The notes below the pieces were generated by a model. That model saw only the letters and a program-made list of their open reading frames with translations. It was not told where the DNA came from and ran no database searches. This document shows positions 55,289 through 64,000 of a DNA stretch of 64,000 nt, piece by piece. The position numbers and the translations under genes are program-made. Position 1 is the first letter of the stretch, and each line of letters begins with the position of its first letter. Source of the stretch: Methanospirillaceae archaeon (GTDB taxonomy: Archaea; Halobacteriota; Methanomicrobia; Methanomicrobiales; Methanospirillaceae); contig JAFGOM010000048.1 in the NCBI GenBank assembly GCA_016926505.1, positions 19,803 through 83,802 on the forward strand, in the 5' to 3' direction.

Positions 55289-56719
55289 ATGCTGATGCAG
55301 ATCGGGGATACCCGGGTACCGGCGATGTCAGGTGCCACCATCCCGGTATATAATCCGGCAACAGGAGCCTGCATCGATACCATACCTGCAGGAGATACGA
55401 GTGACGTGGACAGGGCTGTGGGCGCTGCAGAGTCAGGACAAAAAAACTGGGCTACAGCAGATCCACTCTCCCGTTCAAGGATCCTGTACCGGGCTGCACA
55501 ATCCATACGCGATACCCTCTCTTCCTATGCAACTCTTCTGACCCGGGAACAGGGAAAACCACTCCATGAATCACGAAACGAGATCCAGGGGTTTTGCAGG
55601 GTTCTTGAATACTATGCATCCATCGGGGGGACATATAAGGGGACGAGCAGCTTTTCTGAGGAATATGGTCATGCCATCGTAGCCCTGGAACCTATCGGGA
55701 TCTGTGGTGCGGTTATCCCCTGGAATATGCCGGCACTCATCATGGGGTGGAAGGCAGGACCCGCACTGATCACCGGGAATGCCATCATCATCAAACCTGC
55801 AACGTCTGCACCCCTGACCTGCCTCGCCCTGGGACAGGCCCTCTCTGCTGCAGGTCTTCCCCCGGGAGTCCTCTCTGTTGTGACCGGCCGGGGAGAGGAG
55901 GCAGGCGAAGCAGTCATTGCACACCCTGCAATAGATGCGGTATCCTTTACCGGAGAGGGAACGACCGGTGCACGGGTGGCAGCAATTGCCGGCCCGATGA
56001 TGAAACAGATGACCCTTGAACTTGGCGGGAGTGATCCGATGATCGTCAGCAGTGATGCAGACCTCGTGCATGCTGCCCGGGGGGCCGTACGGGGCAGGTT
56101 CTATAACTGCGGGCAGACCTGTACTGCAGTGAAACGGCTTATCGTGATGGAAGATATCTATGACCGGTTTATCGATATGGTACTTCATGAGGTAGAGACA
56201 CTTGTTCTCGGGAACGGTCTTGATGCCGGTGTTACGATGGGACCTCTCAATAACCGGCCTGCATGGGAACAGATCAGGGATACCGTTACCGGTACCCTTG
56301 ATTCCGGTTCTGCCACCCTCCTGACAGGGGGCAGGATCCCGGCAAACCCTGATTTACATGCAGGATTTTTTTATGAACCGACCCTCCTTGCAGATGTAGA
56401 CCGCGATGCTCTTGTTATGAAAGAAGAAGTGTTCGGTCCCGTGCTTCCGGTAATCCCCGCTTCTGACCTCTCTGATGCGATACAGATAGCAAACGATACC
56501 AGGTTCGGTCTCGGGGCCTCAATCTGGACAAAGAACACCGATACGATTAAAGAAGCAACGAAAAGACTCAAAACAGGAATTATCTGGGTCAATCAACACC
56601 TGAAAATTCCTCCTGAAGTACCGTTTGGCGGGGTAAAGGCAAGTGGCATCGGCCGTGAGAACGGGTATGATGCACTCCGCACCTATTACCACGAGAAGAC
56701 AATACTTATCAGGTCATAA
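55289..56719 (+). CDS. Aldehyde dehydrogenase family protein
   Basis: About 476 residues. It shows PIGICGAVIPWNMP (the NAD(P)-site lead), IKPATSAPLTCL, the cofactor loop SFTGEGTTGARV, general base Glu in LELGGSDP, catalytic Cys in NCGQTCTA, KEEVFGPVLPV and the C-terminal PFGGVKASGIGRENG. It oxidises an aldehyde with NAD(P)+; the pattern is close to succinate-semialdehyde or lactaldehyde dehydrogenases, but the substrate cannot be told. The frame also opens at TTG 55268; I prefer ATG 55289. It is divergent from trpE. Confidence 0.88.
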   Translation: MLMQIGDTRVPAMSGATIPVYNPATGACIDTIPAGDTSDVDRAVGAAESGQKNWATADPLSRSRILYRAAQSIRDTLSSYATLLTREQGKPLHESRNEIQGFCRVLEYYASIGGTYKGTSSFSEEYGHAIVALEPIGICGAVIPWNMPALIMGWKAGPALITGNAIIIKPATSAPLTCLALGQALSAAGLPPGVLSVVTGRGEEAGEAVIAHPAIDAVSFTGEGTTGARVAAIAGPMMKQMTLELGGSDPMIVSSDADLVHAARGAVRGRFYNCGQTCTAVKRLIVMEDIYDRFIDMVLHEVETLVLGNGLDAGVTMGPLNNRPAWEQIRDTVTGTLDSGSATLLTGGRIPANPDLHAGFFYEPTLLADVDRDALVMKEEVFGPVLPVIPASDLSDAIQIANDTRFGLGASIWTKNTDTIKEATKRLKTGIIWVNQHLKIPPEVPFGGVKASGIGRENGYDALRTYYHEKTILIRS

Positions 56720-56730
56720 GAGGGAAGGAA

Positions 56731-57609
56731 ATGGTAATTACCGGAGTACATGTGTCAATTGCGGGAAGCCTTGATATGGCAGTTTCTCGCGCAAAAAAAC
56801 GGGAATGTGATTGTTTTCAGCTCTTCACCAGGAATCCGCGGGGATGGCAGGGAAAAGATCTCACCAAAGAGGCGGTTACCCTGTTTCGCACGGCCGTCAG
56901 AGAATCGGGGCTTAACCCGGTCGTTGATCATATGCCGTACCTGCCAAACCTTGCGGGTGAGAAAGAGGATCTGTACTCCCGCTCCTGTGCAACGCTGGCA
57001 GATGAACTGAAACGCTGCGAGGATCTCACCATTCCCTTCCTTGTCACCCATCTTGGCCATAACAAGGACGGTGTTTCCGGCAGAAAGAGGGTGGTGTCTG
57101 CAGTTACTTCTGCAATTGATGCGGTGCCCGGAAAATGCCGGATCCTGCTTGAGAACACCGCAGGTGAGAAGAACGGGGTAGGAAGCTCTATTGAAGATAT
57201 CGCCGATGTTTTTAGCGGGATAAACAGACCTGACAGGATTGGGATCTGTTTTGATACCTGCCATGCATTTGCCGCAGGGTATGAATTAAGAACCAGGGAA
57301 GGGGTAAATGGAACCATGCAGATGATCGATGAATTAATCGGATATTCCCACCTGTATTGCATCCATTTAAATGATAGTACCGGGGATCTCGGGTCCGGCC
57401 GCGACCGTCATTTTCACATCGGTATGGGGATGATAGGAATGCAGGGCATGTATCATATCCTTCATCATCCGGTTATTACACAATTGCCTCTTATCTGTGA
57501 AACGCCGGTTACCAGTGATCGGGGGGATATCGAAAATATTGCAATGGTGCGGGCCATCGCAGCAATGCGGGATCCTCCACCCGTGGAACAACAGACCCTG
57601 CCTGTTTAG
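56731..57609 (+). CDS. nfo: Endonuclease IV (AP endonuclease)
   Basis: A 292-residue TIM-barrel nuclease that nicks DNA at abasic sites. It shows GVHVSIAGSLD at the start, CFQLFTRNPRGW, THLGHNKDG, ILLENTAGE, the zinc-site GICFDTCHAFAAGY, HLNDSTGDLGSGRDRHFHIGMG and CETPV. The Glu, His and Asp ligands for the three Zn ions are all in place. It has a GGAAGG ribosome binding site and lies 11 nt after the aldehyde dehydrogenase gene, so the two may be co-transcribed. Confidence 0.94.
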   Translation: MVITGVHVSIAGSLDMAVSRAKKRECDCFQLFTRNPRGWQGKDLTKEAVTLFRTAVRESGLNPVVDHMPYLPNLAGEKEDLYSRSCATLADELKRCEDLTIPFLVTHLGHNKDGVSGRKRVVSAVTSAIDAVPGKCRILLENTAGEKNGVGSSIEDIADVFSGINRPDRIGICFDTCHAFAAGYELRTREGVNGTMQMIDELIGYSHLYCIHLNDSTGDLGSGRDRHFHIGMGMIGMQGMYHILHHPVITQLPLICETPVTSDRGDIENIAMVRAIAAMRDPPPVEQQTLPV

Positions 57610-57650
57610 GCATGGGTATTGGTCTCGTTTCTGAATGAGAAAGATTACGG

Positions 57651-57710
57651 TTTTTTATTCTTCCGGCCCCTGATGATGCGTTTTGTCTCCCCGACAGCGG
57701 CGGCGGGGAG
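57651..57710 (+). terminator. T tract and GC-rich hairpin after nfo
   Basis: A T6 run (57651-57656), the usual archaeal termination signal, is followed by a hairpin, CTCCCCG (57687-57693) with CGGGGAG (57704-57710). The GC-rich patch differs from the AT-rich surroundings. Confidence 0.5.
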
Positions 57711-57780
57711 GGACCCGGGGGTTTTGGTCTGGCAAAAGTATCACCGGTGTCATCTTTTTTTAAAAAAAATGCAGAACACC

Positions 57781-57790
57781 TATATTTAAG
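57781..57790 (+). promoter_or_regulatory. Probable TATA box of the NosD-like gene
   Basis: TATATTTAAG after an A/T-rich run, about 90 nt before ATG 57879. This would give a leader of about 65 nt. Pattern match only. Confidence 0.4.
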
Positions 57791-57878
57791 GGGAAAAATT
57801 ATAATGTCACATATGAAACAACTAATTATATACGCTTGTGTATTCCTGCAGGATCACAGGTTTTTCCGGGGATATAAT

Positions 57879-60128
57879 ATGAAGAATGAACTCTCATACA
57901 AAAACATGCATCTCTATCGTGCCTGCACGGTACTGTTCTTTCTTTTTTTTCTGATTTCGGTAGCGGCTGCACAGACGATCGTCCCGCCGGTAGTCATCAC
58001 GTCTCCCGGTTCTTACGAGATAACAGATGATGTCCAGTCCTTAAAGGATCAGACTGCGATTACCATCGAGGCATCTGATGTTGTCATCAATGGAAACGGT
58101 CATTTTATCGGGGGAATAAACCGTGACAAATCAATCGGGATACTCGTGAACAAACGGGGTGAAAATCTGACAAACGTCACCATATCACGGGTAAAACTCC
58201 ATGACTGGGACACGGGACTTGCTTACAGATATGTCAAAGGCAGAGAAGGCGATACCAACACGATAACAAAGAACATCATCCTTACCTGTGAAACCGGGAT
58301 CGAACTCGAATCAGTTGATTTTATCACGCTTTCAGGAAACGAGTTATCAGGATGCGATACCGGGATCCAGGCAGGGAGTGTCTCCGGTCACCTGACGCTT
58401 GAGAAGAATGTTGTTGACCGGTGTGGATACGGGATAAACATTCTTACCTCAGACGAGCTCACCCTCGTCCAGAACCAGGCAACCAATAATGAGATATACG
58501 GGATATCTGTCAGTGACGGTACCGGGATTACCCTTTTGCGGAACAGTGCATCAGATAACCAGTATGCAGGAATACGACTGGCTAACGTGAATGACTTCTC
58601 GATAACCAGCAACGACGTCAGCGGATCAATAAAAAGCGGGGGTATTGAACTGGGTACCGGGGTCAGCGACGGATTTGTCTATGATAACTACCTGCGAAAC
58701 AAGCAGAATGTAAAGGTTGCAACCGTTGCAGGGGATATTGCCTGGAATACCACGAAACAGCCGGGAACAAACATCGTTGGCGGACCGTACCTGGCCGGTA
58801 ACTTCTGGGGAGCACAGGAAGATGAAGAGGGATTCTCCCAGTACACACCAGATACCGATGGATATGGTATCTGTGATGAACCGTATCATATCGATGATAT
58901 TCATACCGATTATCTCCCTCTCCACTATACTGATAAACGGATTGCACCCGAAACAGAGGCGGAATCACCAGGAGAAACCGGTACTGCAGAAACAGAGTAT
59001 ACCGATAACCAGACCGTTGTCATGAACAATGCAGATACCGCCGGGGAAATCCTCTCTGAAAATGAAAAGACAAAAGATAGCACAGAGGGGGAGACAGAGA
59101 CCGAATCATCCCCGACAGTGGCAACGCCTGAACTGATAACCTATGGGAAATACTCTATCCACGGACCTGAAGATGCAGCAGTATTTTTCGTGACCGATAA
59201 CAAGGTAAAAGTGTTTATCGGGAGAATCACGAATGGAACCCTTGATTTCACCGTACCTGCCAATGATATCAGATTCATCTCGTATGTGATCGAGCGGGAT
59301 GATATTGATACCATAACCGGAGAGATAACAGAATTTCCAGGAGACAATGAGACGGTAATCATCGAGACATCACCAGATGAAACAAAAACAGAAGGAACGG
59401 AGGAGGAGGTCATAAATACCTCGGTAATGCTGCCACAAAATACTGTACCTGCAGAATCAGAAGAGAATGACTACCATGAGATCGTGGTTTCCAGCTCATA
59501 CGGAGATGGAACAATAACCCCAAAACCAACATCTTCTCCCTCAGATTCTCCTCCGGATTTTCCACCCTCGTATACCATCGGGTATTATTGCGTTCACGGA
59601 CCTGAAGATGCAGCAGTATTTTTCGTGACAAATGACGGATTAAAGGTATTCATGGGAAGAATCACGAACAGCACACTTGACTTCCCGGTTCCGGTCCATG
59701 GCATATCCTATAACTCGTATTGCATTGAAGGAGATGAAATTGAGACCATAACCGGAGAGATAACAGAATTTCCTGATACTGATGAGACCGTAATCATCGA
59801 TGCATATAATTCTCTGTCACCAAAAAGAGCTGATAGCGTAAGTACCACTGATGCCGGCATCAAAGAAGAAGAAAACACCGTTACAGGGAAAAACACAGGC
59901 GATTCGTTCACGGTTTTTGTTCCAGAGACGAACGGAGGAACGATTGTTCCTGATGGGGAGGTCATGGTTAAAAAAGGAGAGGATATCATCTTTATCATCA
60001 CTCCCGATGAAGGATATACCATGACATCCCTTATTTTTGACGATGTAACCCTCGGTGCACAGAAGACCTTTGCCCTCCAGGATATCAGTGCTGATCATAC
60101 CTTATCTGCCACATTTTCATCGCTCTAA
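57879..60128 (+). CDS. Exported NosD-like beta-helix protein with duplicated C-terminal domains
   Basis: 749 residues from ATG 57879 (GGGGAT site upstream; the frame is open back to 57747 but without a signal). The signal peptide core is ACTVLFFLFFLISVAAA. A right-handed beta-helix of the NosD/CASH type occupies about 40-330 (ITIEASDVVINGNGHFIGG, then N-x-x-x-G-I/V repeats). After an acidic linker come two similar domains of about 75 residues, each with HGPEDAAVFFVT, KVF-GRITN-TLDF and TITGEITEFP. The last 70 residues resemble the bacterial-repeat fold (GGTIVPDGEV, DEGYTMTSL). It is probably a surface carbohydrate-binding or adhesion protein. Confidence 0.78.
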   Translation: MKNELSYKNMHLYRACTVLFFLFFLISVAAAQTIVPPVVITSPGSYEITDDVQSLKDQTAITIEASDVVINGNGHFIGGINRDKSIGILVNKRGENLTNVTISRVKLHDWDTGLAYRYVKGREGDTNTITKNIILTCETGIELESVDFITLSGNELSGCDTGIQAGSVSGHLTLEKNVVDRCGYGINILTSDELTLVQNQATNNEIYGISVSDGTGITLLRNSASDNQYAGIRLANVNDFSITSNDVSGSIKSGGIELGTGVSDGFVYDNYLRNKQNVKVATVAGDIAWNTTKQPGTNIVGGPYLAGNFWGAQEDEEGFSQYTPDTDGYGICDEPYHIDDIHTDYLPLHYTDKRIAPETEAESPGETGTAETEYTDNQTVVMNNADTAGEILSENEKTKDSTEGETETESSPTVATPELITYGKYSIHGPEDAAVFFVTDNKVKVFIGRITNGTLDFTVPANDIRFISYVIERDDIDTITGEITEFPGDNETVIIETSPDETKTEGTEEEVINTSVMLPQNTVPAESEENDYHEIVVSSSYGDGTITPKPTSSPSDSPPDFPPSYTIGYYCVHGPEDAAVFFVTNDGLKVFMGRITNSTLDFPVPVHGISYNSYCIEGDEIETITGEITEFPDTDETVIIDAYNSLSPKRADSVSTTDAGIKEEENTVTGKNTGDSFTVFVPETNGGTIVPDGEVMVKKGEDIIFIITPDEGYTMTSLIFDDVTLGAQKTFALQDISADHTLSATFSSL
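59140..59805. repeat. Direct repeat pair, offset 435 bp, in the NosD-like gene
   Basis: The segment starting at ACGGACCTGAAGATGC (59161) recurs at 59596 and is DNA-identical for over 30 bases. ATAACCGGAGAGATAACAGA also occurs in both copies. They encode the paired HGPEDAAVFFVT domains. The identity suggests a recent duplication. Confidence 0.8.
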
Positions 60129-60180
60129 AACCTCATTTTTTCAATTACCAAGCATTGTTCCCGTTGCACGAAGGATTTGT

Positions 60181-60630
60181 ATGGATACAATCAGCGCAAG
60201 ACTGCAGGAGAAAGGTATTACAACCAAATCTCTCAAAAAAACAGCCAGTACTCTTTACTTTCCGTACGGTGTCTCAAAACAGGAGGCTGATGCCGATATC
60301 GCTGCCATGATAGAGAGGATGCTTGATGACGGTACCGTAGCATCTCTGATCTCTGCTGCGATTTATCTCGATGATACCGGTATAAAACAAAAGGATAAAG
60401 AATGTATTACCGGGCTGAAAAGCCCTGCTATCATCGGAACCGCCATTGCTGAATCAATCGGAGGAACATATGCCTACTTTGAATATACCCGGTTCAGCCG
60501 AAAAGACCTTGGTGTGGTAAAAGCGGCACATCCGTTCCTTCATGAAGCACTTGCGGGGCTGATAGCAGGCTGTACATCACGGCTGTACTCAACTGCCCTT
60601 TCGGCAGACACGCAAAAATCCGCTCGGTAG
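60181..60630 (+). CDS. PgpA/CobZ-like phosphatase family protein
   Basis: 149 residues from ATG 60181 (GAAGGA site upstream; the frame is open back to 60055). The C-terminal half, PAIIGTAIAESIGGTYAYFE, then YTRFSRKDLG and LHEALAGLIAGCTSRLYS, follows the archaeal PgpA/CobZ pattern (IGTAIAEYIAGT, RFDRKKPG, PFLDDxVAGLVAG). In methanogens CobZ removes phosphate from alpha-ribazole phosphate in cobamide synthesis; PgpA acts on phosphatidylglycerophosphate. The usual DD pair before the last helix is replaced by HE, so activity is uncertain. No cobalamin gene is nearby. Confidence 0.6.
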   Translation: MDTISARLQEKGITTKSLKKTASTLYFPYGVSKQEADADIAAMIERMLDDGTVASLISAAIYLDDTGIKQKDKECITGLKSPAIIGTAIAESIGGTYAYFEYTRFSRKDLGVVKAAHPFLHEALAGLIAGCTSRLYSTALSADTQKSAR

Positions 60631-60716
60631 TGATGTATTTTCTGAAAGGGTCAATGGAAGTGATTGGAAATACCCTTTTTGAGTAACAGCTTTATCTCTT
60701 TTTACTACGATGATTA

Positions 60717-62012
60717 ATGTACATGGTTCTCCCGTTTCGGTCAATTGTCGTATTTTTCATTATTATTCTCGTTTTCTGTGGATCTATTCCCGGTTCATCT
60801 GCCAATGCCGGATTAGACCAGCCATCAGAACAAAACCCGGACAGCGGTCTGGTAACGCGGACACCGGCATCGACAATCACCAAAACTACCATAGCACCTA
60901 TCCAGACGATTGATCCCGAAGTTAAGCCCCCGGTTGAACAGCCCTCACCATCAGTAACCCCGGGCAGCATTATGACGGCATCCCCGACAAAGACTCTGTC
61001 TCTTCCATCAACACCAATAGTAACCAAAACCCCAGGAGCGACCCTTGAAGAGTCAGCCAGTGCGGAGGCATATTTCCAGTGGGGACTTGCATATGAGAAC
61101 CTGAACCAGTATTCCGATGCGATTGCAGAGTATGACAAGGCTATCTCGAAAGATCCTTCATATGCACTTGCCTGGTATCGCAAGGGAGTGACGTTAGAAA
61201 AGATGGGAAGATACGATGCGGCAAAGGAAGCGTATCTCGTTCTTCTCGCAGTAGATCCACAATTCTCTGCAACTGAAGAGAGCAGCAATCTCACGCACCT
61301 TCGTGGCAATTATACCGGGAACAGGACCGGTTCAGACGGAATATTTGGTATCTCTCTTGCAGACCCGGCAGGGATATCGGGAACCATACTCCTCCTTCTC
61401 ATTATCAGTGGTGTCGTATTATATCTCAATTATCATAAAAAGAAAGCAATACCAGGTACCGGAATAGAAGAGGAAAGCACTGCAGATACCACCTCCCATC
61501 CTCCTGTTCCGGGAGGAAGCACCAACGCCGAAGCACTCTGTAAGGCAGCAATACAGCATCACAACGGAGATCCTGATGTTATTCGTGCTGTTATCGCGAT
61601 TGCATGTCAGATTGCCGCAGAGGGGAGGGAAGGAAAACCAGTTGGTACCGCTTTTATCGTCGGTGACAGCAAGGCAGTACTGAAACGATCCCGGCAGCTG
61701 ATCCTAAACCCGGTTCTCGGTCATCCAAGAGAGGATTTATCCATTGCAAATCCCCAGATGAACGAATATTTCAAGGAACTTGCCCAGCTCGACGGGGCCT
61801 TTGTCATCAGTGATGATGGTATCGTGGAAGCTGCAGGCAGATACATCAGTATCGATACCAGTGGTGTAGATCTTCCCGGGGGACTTGGAACCCGTCATGT
61901 CTCCACCGCTGCAATAACCGCGGTGACCAATGCTCTCGGGGTTGTTGTCTCTGAGAGCGGCGGAGGGATACGGATTTATGTGGATGGCAGGGACGTATTA
62001 GAGAACCCGTGA
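60717..62012 (+). CDS. Membrane-bound TPR-diadenylate cyclase fusion
   Basis: A 431-residue protein. A signal or anchor helix (about 8-30) is followed by a Pro/Thr-rich linker, two TPR units (about 118-185: AYFQWGLAYENLNQYSDAI, LAWYRKGVTLEKMGRYDAA) and a transmembrane helix (about 220-240). A cytosolic DAC (DisA_N) domain follows (about 280-425). DAC marks are GKPVGTAFIVGD, RQLILNP, LDGAFVISDDG (DGA near 358), LPGGLGTRHVSTAAIT (RH near 391) and VVVSESGGGIRIYVDG. It should make c-di-AMP from ATP, as DacZ does in other archaea. The third position of the usual RHR motif is Val, so activity needs testing. External TPR sensing is inferred from topology. Confidence 0.82.
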   Translation: MYMVLPFRSIVVFFIIILVFCGSIPGSSANAGLDQPSEQNPDSGLVTRTPASTITKTTIAPIQTIDPEVKPPVEQPSPSVTPGSIMTASPTKTLSLPSTPIVTKTPGATLEESASAEAYFQWGLAYENLNQYSDAIAEYDKAISKDPSYALAWYRKGVTLEKMGRYDAAKEAYLVLLAVDPQFSATEESSNLTHLRGNYTGNRTGSDGIFGISLADPAGISGTILLLLIISGVVLYLNYHKKKAIPGTGIEEESTADTTSHPPVPGGSTNAEALCKAAIQHHNGDPDVIRAVIAIACQIAAEGREGKPVGTAFIVGDSKAVLKRSRQLILNPVLGHPREDLSIANPQMNEYFKELAQLDGAFVISDDGIVEAAGRYISIDTSGVDLPGGLGTRHVSTAAITAVTNALGVVVSESGGGIRIYVDGRDVLENP

Positions 62013-62054
62013 AAAGATTGTTCTCTTTATCTCTGATGCCGGAAAATAAAAAAT

Positions 62055-62942
62055 TTAGAAGAGATCTGCCAGTTTAAACTGGTATGGTCCGAGTTTTCCC
62101 TCGTAATTACCTGCACTGATAAACCTGACACCGGGAACCATCACTGCAGCCTTTATCCCTGCTTTCATGGCTGCTTTTATTCGCTCTTCCGTAAGACCAT
62201 TAATGACAATCTCATAGACTGATGAGACACCGTCAGGTATCTTTGAATCCGGAACCTTTTCTTTCAGAGTCGGGCAGTACTGCTCATTGGTTGTTGCAGG
62301 AATAGGGAACTTGTAATTCTTTGCACCGACCTTGGATCCTGATGCGACAATACCCCCTGAGAAGCTGGTAATCGTACCATCAACACGGGCGATTGCATCA
62401 GATGCTGCCCGTGCACCCACAAGTGCTGCCATCTGGTTCTCTGCCATTACAAAGAAGTTACCACCCGCAACGCCCTTTACCATGCCAAACTCTTCTTCTC
62501 CGATATAGTCACCTTCCATTATAGGGATCTTCCAGCAGTTCCTGCCTCCGACAACGCACTTCTCCTCAAACTTATCTCCAAAGAAGTGCATCTTGATATC
62601 GAACCGTTCCTCTGCATCCGGGAGCCCGTCAAAGACAGAAGTCGTTGCAGCGGTGAGGACACATTCTGCAATCCTCTCTAATACCTGCTCTTTTACCTTC
62701 TTTTTTGAAGCACAAATAAGAATTGATACACCGGGACGTCCGTCAGGGGTCATATCACCCGAAAGCGTACCCTCAATCCCGGCTTCACAGGGGCAGCCGA
62801 TGGCAGATGTCGCAAAGCCTGTTGCTTCAACTGCTGCAACCCGTGCATATTCCTCAGTTACTGCGGTGATAATTACACGTGATATCCAGATAGGAAATCC
62901 CTCTGCAAACGTGTCATCAATGGGAACACCATTACATTCCAT
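62055..62942 (-). CDS. ftr: Formylmethanofuran:tetrahydromethanopterin formyltransferase
   Basis: A 295-residue cytosolic enzyme transferring the formyl group from formylmethanofuran to H4MPT, the second step of CO2 reduction to methane. Diagnostic segments are the start (DTFAEGFPIWISRVIITA), ATGFATSAIGCPCEAGIE, DGRPGVSILIC, FEEKCVVGGRNCWKIPIMEGDY and the C-terminal MVPGVRFISAGNYEGKLGPY. A GAGGAAAG site precedes ATG 62942, and a TATA-like ATGAATTTTTATTC lies near 63022-63035. It is monocistronic here, with no fmd or mtd genes in the window. Confidence 0.96.
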   Translation of the reverse strand: MECNGVPIDDTFAEGFPIWISRVIITAVTEEYARVAAVEATGFATSAIGCPCEAGIEGTLSGDMTPDGRPGVSILICASKKKVKEQVLERIAECVLTAATTSVFDGLPDAEERFDIKMHFFGDKFEEKCVVGGRNCWKIPIMEGDYIGEEEFGMVKGVAGGNFFVMAENQMAALVGARAASDAIARVDGTITSFSGGIVASGSKVGAKNYKFPIPATTNEQYCPTLKEKVPDSKIPDGVSSVYEIVINGLTEERIKAAMKAGIKAAVMVPGVRFISAGNYEGKLGPYQFKLADLF

Positions 62943-63051
62943 TTATCTTTCCTCATAGAAAACATGGGATAACAAGAGACAAGAAGATTGCGTATTGCAC
63001 CTGGTAGTGTGAAAGAATAAAAATTCATTATCCTGTTTTCTTTCCTATTAT

Positions 63052-63600
63052 TTATTCTCGCTCTGAAGGGTAAAAACCCAGGGCTTTCATTATTTCAGCA
63101 CCGGAAGGAGGATCTTTGGGTTCACATGAGGTAATCAGTGTTGAGAGGTTGATGATTGATACAGGAATAAAAATCCCAATAATTAGTCCGATCTCGACAG
63201 TATGGTTATGATGCAGGACAATATTACGTACTGTCCCCCGGTCAACAATAATACCCATTTGTTCCAGAATACGTGCTGTCTGGTAGTATGGATGGTTTTT
63301 TGCGAGTGTCAGGCAGAGATCAATAATTGGAGCTCCAAACCGGGTATTAATATAAAAAGGGGCAGGAGATGAAATTAAAAGACCGCATTCTTTACAGATG
63401 AACCGTCTTACCTGAACCTGAACATCTTTGATTGTCCCGTCTGCAATCACTCGGGAAAAACGTCTTTTAATGGTATCATGACTTTGTATCTTCCCTCCAC
63501 ATTGACAGGACGGGAATGCATCAAATAGTGCTCCATCAACCCCTGTTAAGGCATTATAAACGACCTCTGATATCATGGGGGGAATAAAAATGGATTTCAT
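63052..63600 (-). CDS. Zinc-ribbon and HTH protein resembling an insertion-sequence transposase N-terminus
   Basis: 182 residues from ATG 63600. A Cys4 ribbon (CQCGGKI near 31-38, then CKECGLLIS near 68-76) is followed by PAPFYINTRFGAPIIDLCLTLA and an HTH-like segment (HPYYQTARILEQMGIIVDRGTVRNIV). This is the layout of DNA-binding N-termini in some archaeal IS transposases. It ends without any DDE catalytic domain, so it may be a truncated transposase or a derived regulator. The proximity of the IS-like edge at 63917 supports a mobile origin. An ATG four codons upstream (63612) is also possible. Confidence 0.55.
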   Translation of the reverse strand: MKSIFIPPMISEVVYNALTGVDGALFDAFPSCQCGGKIQSHDTIKRRFSRVIADGTIKDVQVQVRRFICKECGLLISSPAPFYINTRFGAPIIDLCLTLAKNHPYYQTARILEQMGIIVDRGTVRNIVLHHNHTVEIGLIIGIFIPVSIINLSTLITSCEPKDPPSGAEIMKALGFYPSERE

Positions 63601-63612
63601 CGTTTCCAACAT

Positions 63613-63916
63613 ACCAGGTTAGAATGAGAATAAATAGGGATAATGCAAATGTCTGTTAAATTTGTATACATTAAATGCGGGGTCATTAGGAGTATTAAGG
63701 ATTTCTCATAATTAATCATACTCATCTGGAGGCCATCCGGAGAAGGATTTGACGTGTGATATTTCCATAAATTGCCCTCATTAGGGGAAATTTTGGCTAT
63801 ATTTTCTTTATTGGGTGGCCTCACAAGGGTAATAAAAAGCAAGGTATAAGAAGCAACAACAAACTCAACTCCAAGGTTTAATTTTATCAATCTTATGAGG
63901 TTAGCGTGATTGTCTA
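63613..63916. other. AT-rich gap without a supported gene
   Basis: A minus-strand frame (63890-63597) has mixed composition and overlaps the zinc-ribbon gene start; it has no domain or ribosome binding site. The composition is clearly more AT-rich than the rest of the window, in line with mobile DNA. Confidence 0.4.
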
Positions 63917-64000
63917 GGAGGCTGTCCGATAACTATACTCTTTGAAAAATTATGAAAAATTGGAACTCAAAACATGACCTAAATTTGAATTGCACTTCAA
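63917..64000. mobile_element. Possible terminal inverted repeat and start of an insertion sequence
   Basis: GGAGGCTGTCCGATAAC (63917-63933) resembles the GAGxCTGTCCGAxAA ends common in IS5/IS1182-like elements. The element would continue to the right beyond the window. The second end and target duplication cannot be seen. Confidence 0.4.

Noticed and set aside
1..64000. CRISPR arrays, tRNA or rRNA genes
   Set aside because: No regularly spaced short repeats and no tRNA-like cloverleaf or rRNA segment was noticed on reading; a tRNAscan/CRISPR search was not possible.

Overview
The window comes from a hydrogenotrophic methanogenic archaeon, most likely Methanomicrobiales and plausibly Methanospirillum or a near relative. 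The evidence is a formylmethanofuran:H4MPT formyltransferase (ftr), a methanogenesis marker 11 protein, a coenzyme B (Aks) operon whose small homoaconitase subunit carries the YLRT loop, archaeal TATA boxes, GGTGAT-type ribosome binding sites, and many large exported CARDB, PKD, NosD and propeller proteins. The species is inferred from gene content; no 16S rRNA or tRNA gene was seen.

Layout. 1-4152 (-) is the 5' part of a giant CARDB-repeat surface protein that runs off the left edge. 4.7-10.9 kb holds a CPA2 cation/proton antiporter and a bacterial-type sbcD-sbcC pair. 11-24 kb is accessory: a 5'-damaged DUF3089 hydrolase, a membrane sensor with a kinase-like but His-less C-terminus, an exported beta-propeller, a UPF0282 metallo-hydrolase, an MFS exporter, a duplicated-domain exported protein, a frameshifted flavoprotein next to gene debris, a pRiA4b-ORF3/DUF6398 protein and an SdpI-like protein. 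24-33 kb has an ABC1/UbiB kinase, a small membrane protein, thiD, a propeller-PKD surface protein, a DUF262-DUF1524 (GmrSD-like) defence protein and methanogenesis marker 11.

32.7-35.5 kb (-) is a four-gene signalling cassette, CheC-like / histidine kinase / response regulator / CheC-like, with coupled ends and no CheA. 35.6-42.5 kb (+) is the coenzyme B operon: a radical SAM protein, an IorA-like TPP enzyme lacking the ferredoxin domain, aksA, aksD, aksE, an unrecognised protein and aksF. Its leader can form a 10-bp hairpin, an 8-bp pseudoknot with the hairpin loop and an enclosing 7-bp helix that reaches the Shine-Dalgarno sequence. I consider this leader the most interesting object here: a possible undescribed riboswitch-like element. 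The operon ends at a perfect 9-bp terminator hairpin shared with a convergent OLD-family nuclease.

44.8-48.4 kb (-) is a large lipoprotein-like subtilisin with PKD domains. 48.5-55.0 kb (-) is a complete overlapping trpEGDCFBA operon behind a TATA box that contains TGTACA. 55.3-62 kb (+) has an aldehyde dehydrogenase, endonuclease IV, a NosD-like surface protein, a CobZ/PgpA-like phosphatase and a membrane TPR-diadenylate cyclase fusion. 62-64 kb (-) has ftr, a transposase-like zinc-ribbon/HTH protein and what looks like the edge of an insertion sequence.
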